DNA of 64,000 nt from Motilimonas sp. E26 (GTDB taxonomy: Bacteria > Pseudomonadota > Gammaproteobacteria > Enterobacterales > CBDFNC01): contig NZ_JAIBHJ010000021.1 in NCBI RefSeq assembly GCF_021278025.1, positions 1 to 64,000 of the forward strand, read 5' to 3'. The translations under genes and the position numbers were made by a program. The notes under the pieces were generated by a model. That model ran no database searches. It was not told where the DNA came from and saw only the letters and a list, made by a program, of their open reading frames with translations. This document shows, in pieces, positions 56,341-64,000 of this stretch (the stretch's first letter is position 1; each line of letters begins with the position of its first letter).

Positions 56341-57798
56341 TTATTTAAGCGCTTTCGCAAATTTCACGATCTTTTCGAACAGCTCGTTAAAATTGTTCAG
56401 TGTTAAACAAGGGTTCAAGATAGTCAGCTTTAATGCTGCTTGGCCATCTACGGTTGTTTCCCCTAAAACCGCAATACCTGCTTTCAACAGTTGCACTCGT
56501 AACTGACGATTAAACTCGTCAACATTTGCACCCGTATTTTCACCAATGTATCTAAACAAAACAGTTGATAGTGGAGGTTGAGCTAATAACTCAAATTCAT
56601 TGTGCTGCGTCACCATGGTTGCGACTTGCTGGGTTTGTGCTAACAAGTGATCCACCATTTGCCCCAGTGTTTCAGAGCCCACAGCACGTAATGTCATGAG
56701 TACTTTTAACGCATCAAAGCGACGTGTTGTTGAGATGGTTTTATCCACTAAATTTGGCAAATCATCGCTTTCACGGTTTAAGTAGTCTGCATGATGTAAT
56801 AAGTACTTAAAATTCGTCTTATTTTTTAGCATCACCGCACTACAGCTAACCGGTTGGAACCATAATTTATGGAAATCGACCGTTACCGAGTCAGCTAGTT
56901 CGATGCCTGCTAAGCGCTGTTTAGATTGACTTAGGATCACCGCGCCGCCATAGGCTGCGTCAACATGGAACCAAATTTTGTGCTGCTCGGCAATGCTACT
57001 AATGGCCGTTAGATCATCAATGGCGCCATGATCAGTTGTGCCAGCGGTACCGACCACGACAAACGGAATTAATTCCGCTTGTTTTAATTGCGTTAACGTC
57101 TCTTCAAGTGCAGTTAAAATAAGTGTGCCGTCTTGGTGCGTTGGTACACACACGACAGCTTTTTCACCTAAGCCCATAATTGAAGCAGCTTTTTTAACGG
57201 TAAAGTGGCTCTTGGTTGAGCAAAGAATACGCAGTTTCGGTGCGTATTCAGGCAAGCCTTCTTTTTGAATATTATGACCGGACATCACATCAGCAACCCA
57301 GTCACGCGCCATTAATAGCGCCATAATATTACTTTGCGTCCCACCGCTGGTGAATACGCCATCACTGTGCTCATCAAAACCAAATTGCTTGCATAGCCAA
57401 TCAGTTATGTATTGTTCAACATAAGTGGCTGAGGCCGATTGATCCCACGAGTCCATCGATTGGTTCTGCGCGGCAATGAAGTTCTCCGCAGTGATCCCAG
57501 CAATCAGTGGCGGCGTGTGCAAATGCGCAATGCAATCTGGATGTTGCACAATAATGGCGTTGCGCGCGACCAGTTCAGCGGTTTCGCTGATCACTTGGCT
57601 CAATGGTGACACGCTACCTTGGTCAAGACGCAAATCATAAATAGCACGTTGTAATGTTGTTGCATCCATGGCTGAGTAAGGCTTATCTGCAGACTCAAAC
57701 ACCTTAACAATTTCGTTAACGCTGTTAGACATTGCATTACGGTAGTTATCGCTACCGTTTTCACCAACTTGAATAAAATGTTGTTGCCAATTATTCAC
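56341..57798 (-). CDS. ddc: L-2,4-diaminobutyrate decarboxylase
   Basis: About 485 residues from a GTG at 57798; longer in-frame starts up to 57867 lie inside dat. The GTG overlaps the end of dat and follows GTGGAGTGCGCAA. The decarboxylase makes 1,3-diaminopropane, the precursor of norspermidine. PLP Lys in DSVTVDFHKLWFQPVSCS; PLP ring-binding VDAAYGGAVIL; HTPPLIAGITAENFI near the N-terminus. In Vibrio cholerae this function is fused with the aminotransferase; here they are two overlapping genes. Confidence 0.93.
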   Translation of the reverse strand: MNNWQQHFIQVGENGSDNYRNAMSNSVNEIVKVFESADKPYSAMDATTLQRAIYDLRLDQGSVSPLSQVISETAELVARNAIIVQHPDCIAHLHTPPLIAGITAENFIAAQNQSMDSWDQSASATYVEQYITDWLCKQFGFDEHSDGVFTSGGTQSNIMALLMARDWVADVMSGHNIQKEGLPEYAPKLRILCSTKSHFTVKKAASIMGLGEKAVVCVPTHQDGTLILTALEETLTQLKQAELIPFVVVGTAGTTDHGAIDDLTAISSIAEQHKIWFHVDAAYGGAVILSQSKQRLAGIELADSVTVDFHKLWFQPVSCSAVMLKNKTNFKYLLHHADYLNRESDDLPNLVDKTISTTRRFDALKVLMTLRAVGSETLGQMVDHLLAQTQQVATMVTQHNEFELLAQPPLSTVLFRYIGENTGANVDEFNRQLRVQLLKAGIAVLGETTVDGQAALKLTILNPCLTLNNFNELFEKIVKFAKALK

Positions 57799-59206
57799 TT
57801 GCGCACTCCACAGACGCGTTGACTGCTTCGGCAAAAGCCCACGCAGCATAATCAATTTGCTCTTCATTGATGATCAATGGTGGCAAGAAACGTAGTACCG
57901 CACCGTGACGTCCGCCTTTTTCAATAATCAAGCCACGCTCTAGTGCTGCGCGCTGAATACGTGCCGCCATTTGTGGGTCGGCTAGTGGCTCACCCATTGC
58001 GTTAGTAGCGCCAGGCTCTACAATTTCAATGCCAATCATTAAGCCTTTACCGCGTACTTCAGCAATACAGGCTTGCTTACTTTGTAGATCAAGCAATTTT
58101 TCGGTTAAACGAGCGCCCATGTTTAGCGCGTTTTCAACTAAGTTGTCACGCTTAATAATTTGTAATGCCTTCGCGCCCGTTGCCATTGCTAACTGATTAC
58201 CACGGAAAGTACCGGTATGTTCACCCGCATTCCAGCTATCAAATTTTTTCTTAAATACTAAGCATGACAAAGGCAAACCGCCGCCAATAGCTTTCGACAT
58301 AATTAAGATATCAGGCTCAACGCCTGCGTATTCGAATGCGAAGTTACGACCTGAACGACCAACACCACATTGAATTTCATCAAAAATAAGTAGGATACCT
58401 TGCTCTTCGGTAATACGACGTAGCTGTTGTAACCAGTAAGCAGAAGCAGGGATGGCACCACCTTCACCTTGAATCGGCTCAACGATGATCGCGGCCGGTT
58501 TTACAATGCCACTTTCTTGGTCGTGCAATACTGACTCAATGTAACGAATCGATGCTTTGTCACCAGCTTCGCCGCCCAAACCAAACTTACAGCGTAAAGA
58601 ATAAGGGAAGGGGAAGAAATGCACATCTGACATTAAACCAGTACGGCGCTCTTTTGCATTTAAGTTACCTGTTAAAGCCAGTGAGCCATTGGTCATACCA
58701 TGGTAAGCACCATGGAAAGAAAAAATATTATTTTTTCCAGTGTACAGCTTAGCCAGCTTAATTGCTGCCTCTACTGCATCTGCGCCTGATGGGCCGCAAA
58801 ATTGAATACATGATTCATTAGCAAACTTAGCCGGTAAAAAGTCCATCACTTCTTTGATGAAGGCATCTTTAGTAGGCGTAGTAATATCAAGTGTTTGGTA
58901 AGGTACACCTGAGTTGAGCTTGTTAATGATTTCTTGATTGATTTCTGGGTGGTTGTAACCCAGTGGCAACGCGCCAGCACCGGCTAAACAATCAAGAAAA
59001 GTTTGTCCCTTGGTATCTTGAACCAATACACCCTTTGCATGTTGGATCGCAATTGGAAAACGTCTTGGGTAAGAGCGCACTTCTGATTCATAGTGCTCTT
59101 GGCTTAACAACACATTATCAGGTGTTAAGTCGTACACTGTTTTGAATTCAGGAATCATTTGGTCGTGGATTAGCTCCTCAACCCCTAGGTTAACAACGTT
59201 ATTCAT
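57791..59206 (-). CDS. dat: Diaminobutyrate-2-oxoglutarate transaminase
   Basis: 471 residues, class III aminotransferase. It makes L-2,4-diaminobutyrate from aspartate semialdehyde with glutamate. Motifs: DCLAGAGALPLGYNHPE, FCGPSGADAVEAAIKLAK, FHGAYHGMTNGSLALTGN, LIFDEIQCGVGRSGRNFAFE and the PLP Lys in IMSKAIGGGLP. The ATG has a weak RBS (GGGATAACC). It heads the operon dat-ddc-CANSDH-nspC and is preceded by a structured leader with two tiny ORFs (59334-59534). Confidence 0.95.
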   Translation of the reverse strand: MNNVVNLGVEELIHDQMIPEFKTVYDLTPDNVLLSQEHYESEVRSYPRRFPIAIQHAKGVLVQDTKGQTFLDCLAGAGALPLGYNHPEINQEIINKLNSGVPYQTLDITTPTKDAFIKEVMDFLPAKFANESCIQFCGPSGADAVEAAIKLAKLYTGKNNIFSFHGAYHGMTNGSLALTGNLNAKERRTGLMSDVHFFPFPYSLRCKFGLGGEAGDKASIRYIESVLHDQESGIVKPAAIIVEPIQGEGGAIPASAYWLQQLRRITEEQGILLIFDEIQCGVGRSGRNFAFEYAGVEPDILIMSKAIGGGLPLSCLVFKKKFDSWNAGEHTGTFRGNQLAMATGAKALQIIKRDNLVENALNMGARLTEKLLDLQSKQACIAEVRGKGLMIGIEIVEPGATNAMGEPLADPQMAARIQRAALERGLIIEKGGRHGAVLRFLPPLIINEEQIDYAAWAFAEAVNASVECASE

Positions 59207-59333
59207 ACTGGTTATCCCAACAATAAATTTTTTGTATTAATTCAAGCGACAATAAATGCTTCGAATTAACGAATAAATAAAATAAACCCATGCGAAAGCG
59301 CATAAGGAGAAATTTAAATTGAGTAAGGGGCGA

Positions 59334-59405
59334 TCAAGGCTCTGGCACCAGGCAAAATTGACTGGTGACCGGATGTAGGTTGGTCTGTTGAGAGATCATA
59401 ATCAT
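59334..59405 (-). CDS. Candidate leader peptide, 23 codons
   Basis: ATG-ATT-ATG... to TGA, preceded by TTAGGAG at good spacing, so likely translated. The peptide begins MIMISQQTNLHPVTSQ and ends CLVPEP. It stops about 127 bp before the dat start. No run of regulated-amino-acid codons is seen, so amino-acid attenuation is not evident; the two ending Pro/Glu/Pro codons could stall ribosomes. Confidence 0.35.
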   Translation of the reverse strand: MIMISQQTNLHPVTSQFCLVPEP

Positions 59406-59429
59406 TTCGGGCTCCTAAAACTGTTAATG

Positions 59430-59520
59430 AAAGACAAAATGTCTTTACACTATCCCTACTATTACGGGGGCTGGTTACCCCATACCGATTATCTTGTCCG
59501 TATAGATTAAGGCCATACGG
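59430..59520 (-). promoter_or_regulatory. Structured leader of the dat operon (three hairpins)
   Basis: On the minus strand: CCGTAT/ATACGG (59498-59520), GGGG/CCCC around a TAACCAG loop (59467-59481), and AAAGAC/GTCTTT (59430-59446). These occupy the region just before the leader-peptide RBS. The arrangement suggests a cis-acting regulatory RNA but fits no class I recognise. Confidence 0.4.
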
Positions 59521-59534
59521 CAAGGGCTGCTCAT
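59475..59534 (-). CDS. Second tiny ORF in the leader, 19 codons
   Basis: ATG-AGC-AGC to TAA, preceded by GGTGATAAA. The peptide reads MSSPCRMALIYTDKIIGMG. It spans hairpin CCGTAT/ATACGG and stops in the second stem, so its translation would alter folding downstream. Chance occurrence is possible. Confidence 0.25.
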   Translation of the reverse strand: MSSPCRMALIYTDKIIGMG

Positions 59535-59772
59535 TTTATCACCAACTTGAATGTTTTCAAGCTTAGCGATCTTCCTATCTCACACTTAATTAAATCGTCA
59601 TTTGTGTTGTTTGACGGATATAAAAAAGCGGCGAAAAAATACCATATATCGGTAAATGTGCAAGCTTTTTTAAAATTGATCTCGTAAAAAAAAATGCTGC
59701 ATTCAATTTAACCAATATAGAGAAAGTATTTTTCATTTATATGAAAGAGTTAGAAAAAAGTAGACGAGAAAT

Positions 59773-59808
59773 AAAGCGAGCTAAAATGGAAAGTAAAGCT
59801 CGCTTTTT
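59773..59808. terminator. Terminator downstream of the SYLF gene
   Basis: AAAGCGAGCT-(14 nt)-AGCTCGCTTT is a 10-bp stem with T-runs on both strands, about 92 bp past the SYLF stop. Confidence 0.65.
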
Positions 59809-59899
59809 CGTCACTAGAACTTTAACAAAACTGTAATGAATAACAACGGTGCAAAAAGTGGGGTTTAGTTTCACTAATATTGTTGTCTAACAATATCGT

Positions 59900-60439
59900 T
59901 TAGTAAGGAGTGAAATTAAATTTTTGTCCTCCAATGGCCGCTTCGTACATTAGGCCTCCTTTTGCATAAGTGAATATGGCCATGCCTTCAACGTAAGTAC
60001 CATGCTGATGCTTATGATCGGTACCAGCAGATGTCCCAGAGGTGCTAGCTTTCGCTTGCGCGCCTAACGTGATAACAACGGCTGAAACTTGCGCTGCTAA
60101 CTCGAAATTCCCACTGGTAAACTTGTCATAAGCGCGTTTATCTTGGAAAAATACAATCTCGCTAAATGCTTGCCCACCGGCTTGAAAGCCAAAGGATAGT
60201 TGCACTAACGAAGTATCACCCATCCTTTGATTTCCTTTAAATACCACACCTTCGCCATATGAGCCGCCAATACCTAACCCTCCTTTACCTACGGTTGGGA
60301 ATACAGCATAACCATAAGAGTTCTTGAAAAAGGGTTTAACTTGAGGGGCTTGCTTAAAATCATCAATTGTCACTTGCACTTCGTCAGCTAAAGTGGGCCC
60401 AGATATCAGTAGGCACAATATCAATAGAACTTTTTTCAT
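59900..60439 (-). CDS. SYLF/YSC84-domain exported protein
   Basis: About 179 residues from the ATG at 60439, preceded by GGAG. Signal peptide MKKVLLILCLLISGPTLA, then the SYLF domain: SYGYAVFPTVGKGGLGIGG, GSYGEGVVFKGNQRMGDTSL, VQLSFGFQAGGQAFSEIVFF, and the C-terminal KGGLMYEAAIGGQKFNF. SYLF domains bind acidic lipids. Function in bacteria is unclear, probably periplasmic or outer-membrane-linked. Confidence 0.9.
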   Translation of the reverse strand: MKKVLLILCLLISGPTLADEVQVTIDDFKQAPQVKPFFKNSYGYAVFPTVGKGGLGIGGSYGEGVVFKGNQRMGDTSLVQLSFGFQAGGQAFSEIVFFQDKRAYDKFTSGNFELAAQVSAVVITLGAQAKASTSGTSAGTDHKHQHGTYVEGMAIFTYAKGGLMYEAAIGGQKFNFTPY

Positions 60440-60589
60440 TTCAAACTCCATAAAATCAAAGGACAGGTAATAGGCTAGACCATGAAGTAATGATAAGGAT
60501 ACTTTGTTACAAAATCAGTGACCCAGTATTGGTTAAATTATGGGTAAACAAAGTTTAACCAAACCTTAACCAACACTGTAAAAATGAAA

Positions 60590-61303
60590 CTAAATACCAA
60601 GTTCGTCGAGTAGATCTTGGTCTATATCAACAGTCGGTGCTGGCGCAGGTTTATCGGATGCTTTTTGATTGTTCTGCGTATCACTGATGATTTGGTCAGG
60701 ATCAACGTCAGCTTTAGGATCAAAATCGTGTAGCTTGATAAATTCAGTTTTATCCATTGCCAATTCAAGGTAGAAAATATTGTGCTTTTCGGTAGTAAAA
60801 GTTACCCGCCTTGCCTGTGGGCGATCCAAGTTTGTGTCGATCGACACCACCACTTGTTTATTAATCGTTAACATTTTTGGTTGGTTTTGGGTAATTGAAG
60901 TATGCAGCTCTTTACCGATAGCGCCGGTAAAATCGCCCACAATTTGGTTCATTAATTCACCCATTACATTGCCAACATCATCGGAGGTGTGCATGGTGGC
61001 GAGCTCTTCTTTTGGAATGCCCATGTTGACCATGTAATTGTGATAAATTTCTAACGCCGCTGCCGCTGAGAAATTGATCAAAACTAAACCCGAGAAGCCG
61101 CCATCAAACAACACGAAACAACCAATGTCTGGTTTTAAACATGTTTTATTAATTTTTTGTACCATTGCAGAATAATTGATGTCGCTAGCGGTCGCACTGG
61201 CCAGTACGCCGGTGACTGATTTACATAACACTAATAAAATGTCGTCGGTGGTGACTATTTCTGTTTTTCTCATTGATTTTCCCGTATCAGTCGGTTTTTT
61301 CAT
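60590..61303 (-). CDS. DUF3334 / CheX-like protein
   Basis: 237 residues; an alternative start at 61273 has a better RBS (GGGAAAA). FVLFDGGFSGLVLINFSAAAALEIY and SDDVGNVMGELMNQIVGDFTGAIGKEL recall the CheX/CheC phosphatase fold, where E and N residues dephosphorylate CheY; the exact catalytic E-x3-N is present as ELMNQ, which is suggestive only. The last ~40 residues are acidic and Pro/Ala-rich. Monocistronic. Confidence 0.82.
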   Translation of the reverse strand: MKKPTDTGKSMRKTEIVTTDDILLVLCKSVTGVLASATASDINYSAMVQKINKTCLKPDIGCFVLFDGGFSGLVLINFSAAAALEIYHNYMVNMGIPKEELATMHTSDDVGNVMGELMNQIVGDFTGAIGKELHTSITQNQPKMLTINKQVVVSIDTNLDRPQARRVTFTTEKHNIFYLELAMDKTEFIKLHDFDPKADVDPDQIISDTQNNQKASDKPAPAPTVDIDQDLLDELGI

Positions 61304-61548
61304 GGATGTTTACTCTATATATGTCATCTCTTAGGGTTTTAAAATGGCTAAATTGATAATCTGCTACCTTTGTCTCTAGTTATATTAGGAGAAGGAAGCA
61401 AAAATGCCTTCCTTTAAGGGACTAATTGATCACTTTGTGACATTTATGCTTAACGTGCTACTCAGAGATTTTTATCCAACTGTTGATAATCGTTGAATAA
61501 AAAACCTGCATGGGTATCCTTTAACGAGTTAGAACTTAAGGTGTATTC

Positions 61549-62136
61549 ATGAATAATCAAGTGTTAGGTTGCCAAGTTAACTTGTTAGGCAATGTTGTTT
61601 CTAAGCAGAACACGGTGCGTTATTTTGCCGATGGCAAGGCTGTGCTGATGCTGGATCTTGTGGTTAAAAAGTCGTGGAAAACTGCTCAAGGCGAGCTTAA
61701 AAGCCATGATACTTTTGTTACCGTTCGAGTGTTGGATTCGCTAGCAGAGCAAATAGCTAAACAAGTACAAGCTGGCGATGCTTTATTTGTTCAAGGTCGC
61801 TTGGGCAAATACATCGAGGTGGCTCAGTTACAGTGGGCAGATAAAAACAAATTGTTTTGGAATCAAGTATATTGCAGCGGAGTAGTGAGCCAAATTGAGC
61901 GGCTAAAGAGTGTGAGTGATGCCGATTACCTTAAGTTGGTGTTGCAGCTTGAACAGACGACTTTAGAAGTCAATTTACGTGGTAAAACCGCCGAGCTGAT
62001 GTTGGATAAGCTGACGGAGCAGCAAAGTCTGTTAGTTGAAGGGGCCTTAGGTTCAAAATCGGTTAAAACCGCTAGTGGGTATGAGCGTCAATACTGGATT
62101 GACGGTCATACCTGTGTCAATTTTGAGGTAAAATAG
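61549..62136 (+). CDS. Tandem-OB-fold SSB-like protein
   Basis: 195 residues. The first ~95 read as an SSB-type OB fold: NLLGNVVSKQNTVRYFADGKAVLMLDLVV, then TFVTVRVLDSLAEQI, and AGDALFVQGRLGKYIEV. The second half (VYCSGVVSQIERLKS, LVLQLEQTTLEVNLRG, LVEGALGSKS) appears to be another OB fold in weaker form. The acidic C-terminal tail that recruits partners in true SSB is absent, so it is a paralogue rather than the housekeeping SSB. Role unknown; ssDNA binding is inference. AAGGTGTATTC precedes the ATG. Confidence 0.7.
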   Translation: MNNQVLGCQVNLLGNVVSKQNTVRYFADGKAVLMLDLVVKKSWKTAQGELKSHDTFVTVRVLDSLAEQIAKQVQAGDALFVQGRLGKYIEVAQLQWADKNKLFWNQVYCSGVVSQIERLKSVSDADYLKLVLQLEQTTLEVNLRGKTAELMLDKLTEQQSLLVEGALGSKSVKTASGYERQYWIDGHTCVNFEVK

Positions 62137-62143
62137 TGACGCT

Positions 62144-62770
62144 CTAAGCGGGATAAACTCGCTCTAACTCTTGATAGACCTCTTTAGCAAATTGCACCGA
62201 CTGACTGTCTAAGCGGTGCAATATGTCCATTAAGTGCTCATTGTCTTCTCTGTTATCCCACACTTTAATGTATTCACCGCTTTGATAGCCTTTATTTTGG
62301 CGAAACATGTTTAAGGTATTTTTACCCACATACATGCGATACATTTGATCAAAACTTAAGCCTATTTGTTGCATGCAACCAGCGAAGGCCCTTGCATCAA
62401 ACGATTTATTTGTTACGGCCGCACTTGCTAAGCGCTCTAACGTAGCGGGAAAGTCATCGCCTAAGCTTGGTTGTTCAAGCTCGCTTGCTAAGGTTTCAGA
62501 AATAACGTCAAATGACGTTTGGCCATCAATGCGAATACTTAAACCAAAGTGTAAAATATCAACCAGCTCAAGCATAACCTGCTCGGTATCAGGGTTTTGT
62601 TTTTTCCACCATTTCCAGCCAAAATGGTCTAGCATTTCAGCGCATTCCACCCAGATAGCACGATGCCAAGCAAAACCTTGATTGAACCATTGTGGGTGAA
62701 CCTTAGTATTCATTTGATGCTGCATATCCAACATTTGTTGAATTTGACTAGCGGCTGAGCGCGGAGACAT
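62144..62770 (-). CDS. Dimeric dUTPase (all-alpha NTP pyrophosphatase)
   Basis: About 208 residues from the ATG at 62770, chosen for AAGGATTATTTT. The all-alpha NTP-PPase motif appears as WVECAEMLDHFGWKWWKKQ and LELVDILHFGLSIRID, with the metal-binding E/E/E/D set. It hydrolyses dUTP to dUMP. This dimeric type is unrelated to trimeric Dut and is common in some marine bacteria and phages. It is convergent with the SSB-like gene, 7 bp apart. Confidence 0.9.
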   Translation of the reverse strand: MSPRSAASQIQQMLDMQHQMNTKVHPQWFNQGFAWHRAIWVECAEMLDHFGWKWWKKQNPDTEQVMLELVDILHFGLSIRIDGQTSFDVISETLASELEQPSLGDDFPATLERLASAAVTNKSFDARAFAGCMQQIGLSFDQMYRMYVGKNTLNMFRQNKGYQSGEYIKVWDNREDNEHLMDILHRLDSQSVQFAKEVYQELERVYPA

Positions 62771-62930
62771 AAAATAATCCTTCGTATTCAAAGCGCCATT
62801 ATACCCAAGCGACGGCATGTTCAGCGTTTGCTGCTTGGGTAAACACGATCTTAGTAATAAAAAGTGGTATTGTTACGGTTGCTAGTTTAATTAGCAAATA
62901 GTTTAAGCAAATGCAGTGCAAGGAGTACCT

Positions 62931-63692
62931 GTGTTAACTTGGTTGAAAAATTTAATGCGTCCAGCTGAACTGATTAGCGCTGAGCAGCAACAATGGCTAG
63001 AGCAGGGCATGGCGCAATTTAACCGTGTCATGGCTTTACATCAATTTAGTCCGCGACTGATAACCCCAACAATTAAAGACTTTCCGAGTAAGGCAGACTC
63101 GCCAGAAGGCATTGCGCTGGCAACCTTGCAACAGATAAAACAGTATATGGGTTTAGAGCAGCAGAGTTTTACCATTAAAGCACCCAATCAATTTGATGTT
63201 TCGCTCCCTGCTCACTTACTGCAGCCGATGGTGCTAAATCAAAAGCAAAATGCCCTTAGTCAACCGGTATATATTGATTATCATCCCGCGCACCTGAATA
63301 ATCCAAACGCCTTGGTTTCTGTCATGGCCATCCAGTTAAGTCATTGGTTATTGCAACCGTCTGAGTTGGATGCCATTGGCGGCGAACAAATGCGACCACA
63401 AGCGGCAGAGTTACTGAGTATCGCACTAGGGGCAGGGATCATGGTCGCCAATAGTGCCTTTACTTTTCGCGGTGGCGGCTGTGGCAGTTGTCATAACACA
63501 AAATTAGGCCGCCAAGCGATGCTTTCTGAGGCGGAAACTTGCTATGCTATTGCACTGTTTTGCCAAAGCCATGATCTTGACTATAAAAAGGCATTGCCCC
63601 ATTTAAAACCGCATTTACGTAGCATGGTAAAAATGGCAAACAAACAGCTAACAAAAAAAGCAGCGACTCATTTTAAGGCGATTACCCAATGA
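62931..63692 (+). CDS. Conserved protein of unknown function
   Basis: 253 residues from a GTG at 62931, preceded by AAGGAG (a GTG at 62916 lacks an RBS). No signal peptide. Mostly helical; a Gly-rich turn FRGGGCGSCHNTKLGRQAML near residue 180 contains C-x2-C-H, but without export this is probably zinc or redox, not haem. The next gene overlaps it by 4 bp (ATGA). Family unknown to me. Confidence 0.72.
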   Translation: MLTWLKNLMRPAELISAEQQQWLEQGMAQFNRVMALHQFSPRLITPTIKDFPSKADSPEGIALATLQQIKQYMGLEQQSFTIKAPNQFDVSLPAHLLQPMVLNQKQNALSQPVYIDYHPAHLNNPNALVSVMAIQLSHWLLQPSELDAIGGEQMRPQAAELLSIALGAGIMVANSAFTFRGGGCGSCHNTKLGRQAMLSEAETCYAIALFCQSHDLDYKKALPHLKPHLRSMVKMANKQLTKKAATHFKAITQ

Positions 63693-64000
63693 AAAAAAGA
63701 TTCACGCTATTTGGTTTCACTACGGCTCTGTTGTTACTTAGCGGATGCAGCGATGACGTAGGCAAAGTTAGTCTTGGCTTGTTTACGACTAAAGATGTGA
63801 TCATCGAAGCCATGACCGACCCTAAGCTACCCGGCGTGACTTGTCACCTAAGTCATATTAAAGCCAATCTTGATTTTGCCGATCCTTCCGATATGGCTAT
63901 TTCTTGTCGCCAAACGGGTCCCATTAGCGCTGCTGAAATAGCAAAAATCGACAAAAGTAAGAGTGGTGAAGTGGTTTTTTCTGCCTCTAAAAGTATTTTG
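63689..64000 (+). CDS. CreA-family lipoprotein, partial at right edge
   Basis: The first 104 codons are in the window. Signal and lipobox LLLLSGCSDD; then VGKVSLGLFTTKDVIIEAM, DPKLPGVTCHLSHIKANL and DMAISCRQTGPIS match the start of CreA-family proteins of unknown function. Two conserved Cys (TCHL and SCRQ) are present. It is coupled to the preceding gene by ATGA and runs off the window. Confidence 0.85.
   Translation, partial: MKKRFTLFGFTTALLLLSGCSDDVGKVSLGLFTTKDVIIEAMTDPKLPGVTCHLSHIKANLDFADPSDMAISCRQTGPISAAEIAKIDKSKSGEVVFSASKSIL

Larger units (their letters stand above)
59207..59899. other. Long leader/promoter region upstream of the norspermidine operon
   Basis: 693 bp. From about 59330 to 59540 it holds three hairpins and two short minus-strand ORFs. 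Further upstream the region is A+T-rich and has a hairpin terminator at 59773-59808. No larger gene is supported. Confidence 0.5.

Noticed and set aside
59314-59523. 69-codon minus-strand ORF across the norspermidine leader
   Set aside because: It starts with TTG without an RBS, lacks domain features and overlaps the better-placed micro-ORFs.
59741-59836. A 31-codon plus-strand ORF starting MKELEKSRRE
   Set aside because: It is overlapped by a clear terminator hairpin and has no convincing RBS.
63474-63500. CGSCH motif in the protein at 62931 as a cytochrome c haem site
   Set aside because: The protein has no signal peptide, so the covalent haem attachment machinery would not reach it; zinc or redox Cys are more likely.

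Overview
The window looks like chromosomal DNA of a marine gammaproteobacterium, probably Alteromonadales or a relative. The gene families point that way: a Vibrio-type norspermidine pathway, a secreted multi-CBM chitinase, a Tsx nucleoside porin, DUF3334, DUF6436 and DUF4250 proteins, and a moderately A+T-rich composition with TTG and GTG starts. This placement is inference from families and codon use, not from a marker gene. No rRNA, tRNA, CRISPR array, prophage or intact insertion sequence was seen. One structured RNA gene, the 4.5S SRP RNA (ffs), lies on the minus strand near 28.9-29.0 kb.

Layout. 0.2-8 kb: a small lipoprotein, a penicillin-acylase-family Ntn hydrolase, and the TCA pair fumC-acnA. 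8-16 kb: an orphan PTS EIIB domain, a chemoreceptor coupled to a DUF6436 protein, a voltage-gated K+ channel, a Maa-type acetyltransferase, a GlpQ-like lipoprotein and an MDR oxidoreductase. 16-20.3 kb: a five-gene operon of DUF4129, membrane protein, MoxR ATPase, DUF58 and membrane protein. 20.4-29 kb is the most accessory-looking part. It holds a terminal-inverted-repeat element, a lone P-loop ATPase with a palindromic operator and a probably leaderless promoter, and a tightly coupled three-gene module (MoxR-type AAA+ ATPase, DUF2201 vWA protein with a degenerate metallopeptidase motif, and a 990-residue LRV/HEAT-like repeat protein). Small ORFs and a gene remnant follow, then ffs. 29-41 kb: TauE/SafE exporter, amino-acid antiporter, a fructosamine-kinase homologue lacking both catalytic Asp residues, TerB, the peptidoglycan pair MepK/LdtD, a stand-alone leuB, trxC, and the chitinase.

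41-51 kb is a nucleoside-scavenging region. The minus strand carries xapX-like, deoD, tal and deoB, with a nupC-type transporter downstream behind a terminator. The plus strand carries tsx and add. A CRP-like site precedes the xapX-like gene. A zinc-ribbon protein that resembles a domesticated transposase lies between the two arms. 51-59 kb: SppA, a YbaK-type deacylase, and the norspermidine operon dat-ddc-CANSDH-nspC, preceded by a structured leader with two tiny ORFs. 59.9-64 kb: SYLF protein, DUF3334/CheX-like protein, a tandem-OB SSB-like protein, dimeric dUTPase, a conserved unknown, and the start of a CreA-family lipoprotein cut by the window edge.

The best candidate for an undescribed system is the MoxR-vWA-repeat-protein module with its flanking ATPase (21.4-28.1 kb). 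Secondary candidates are the norspermidine leader, the predicted pseudokinase and the tandem-OB protein. All functional statements come from reading motifs by eye; no database search was run.
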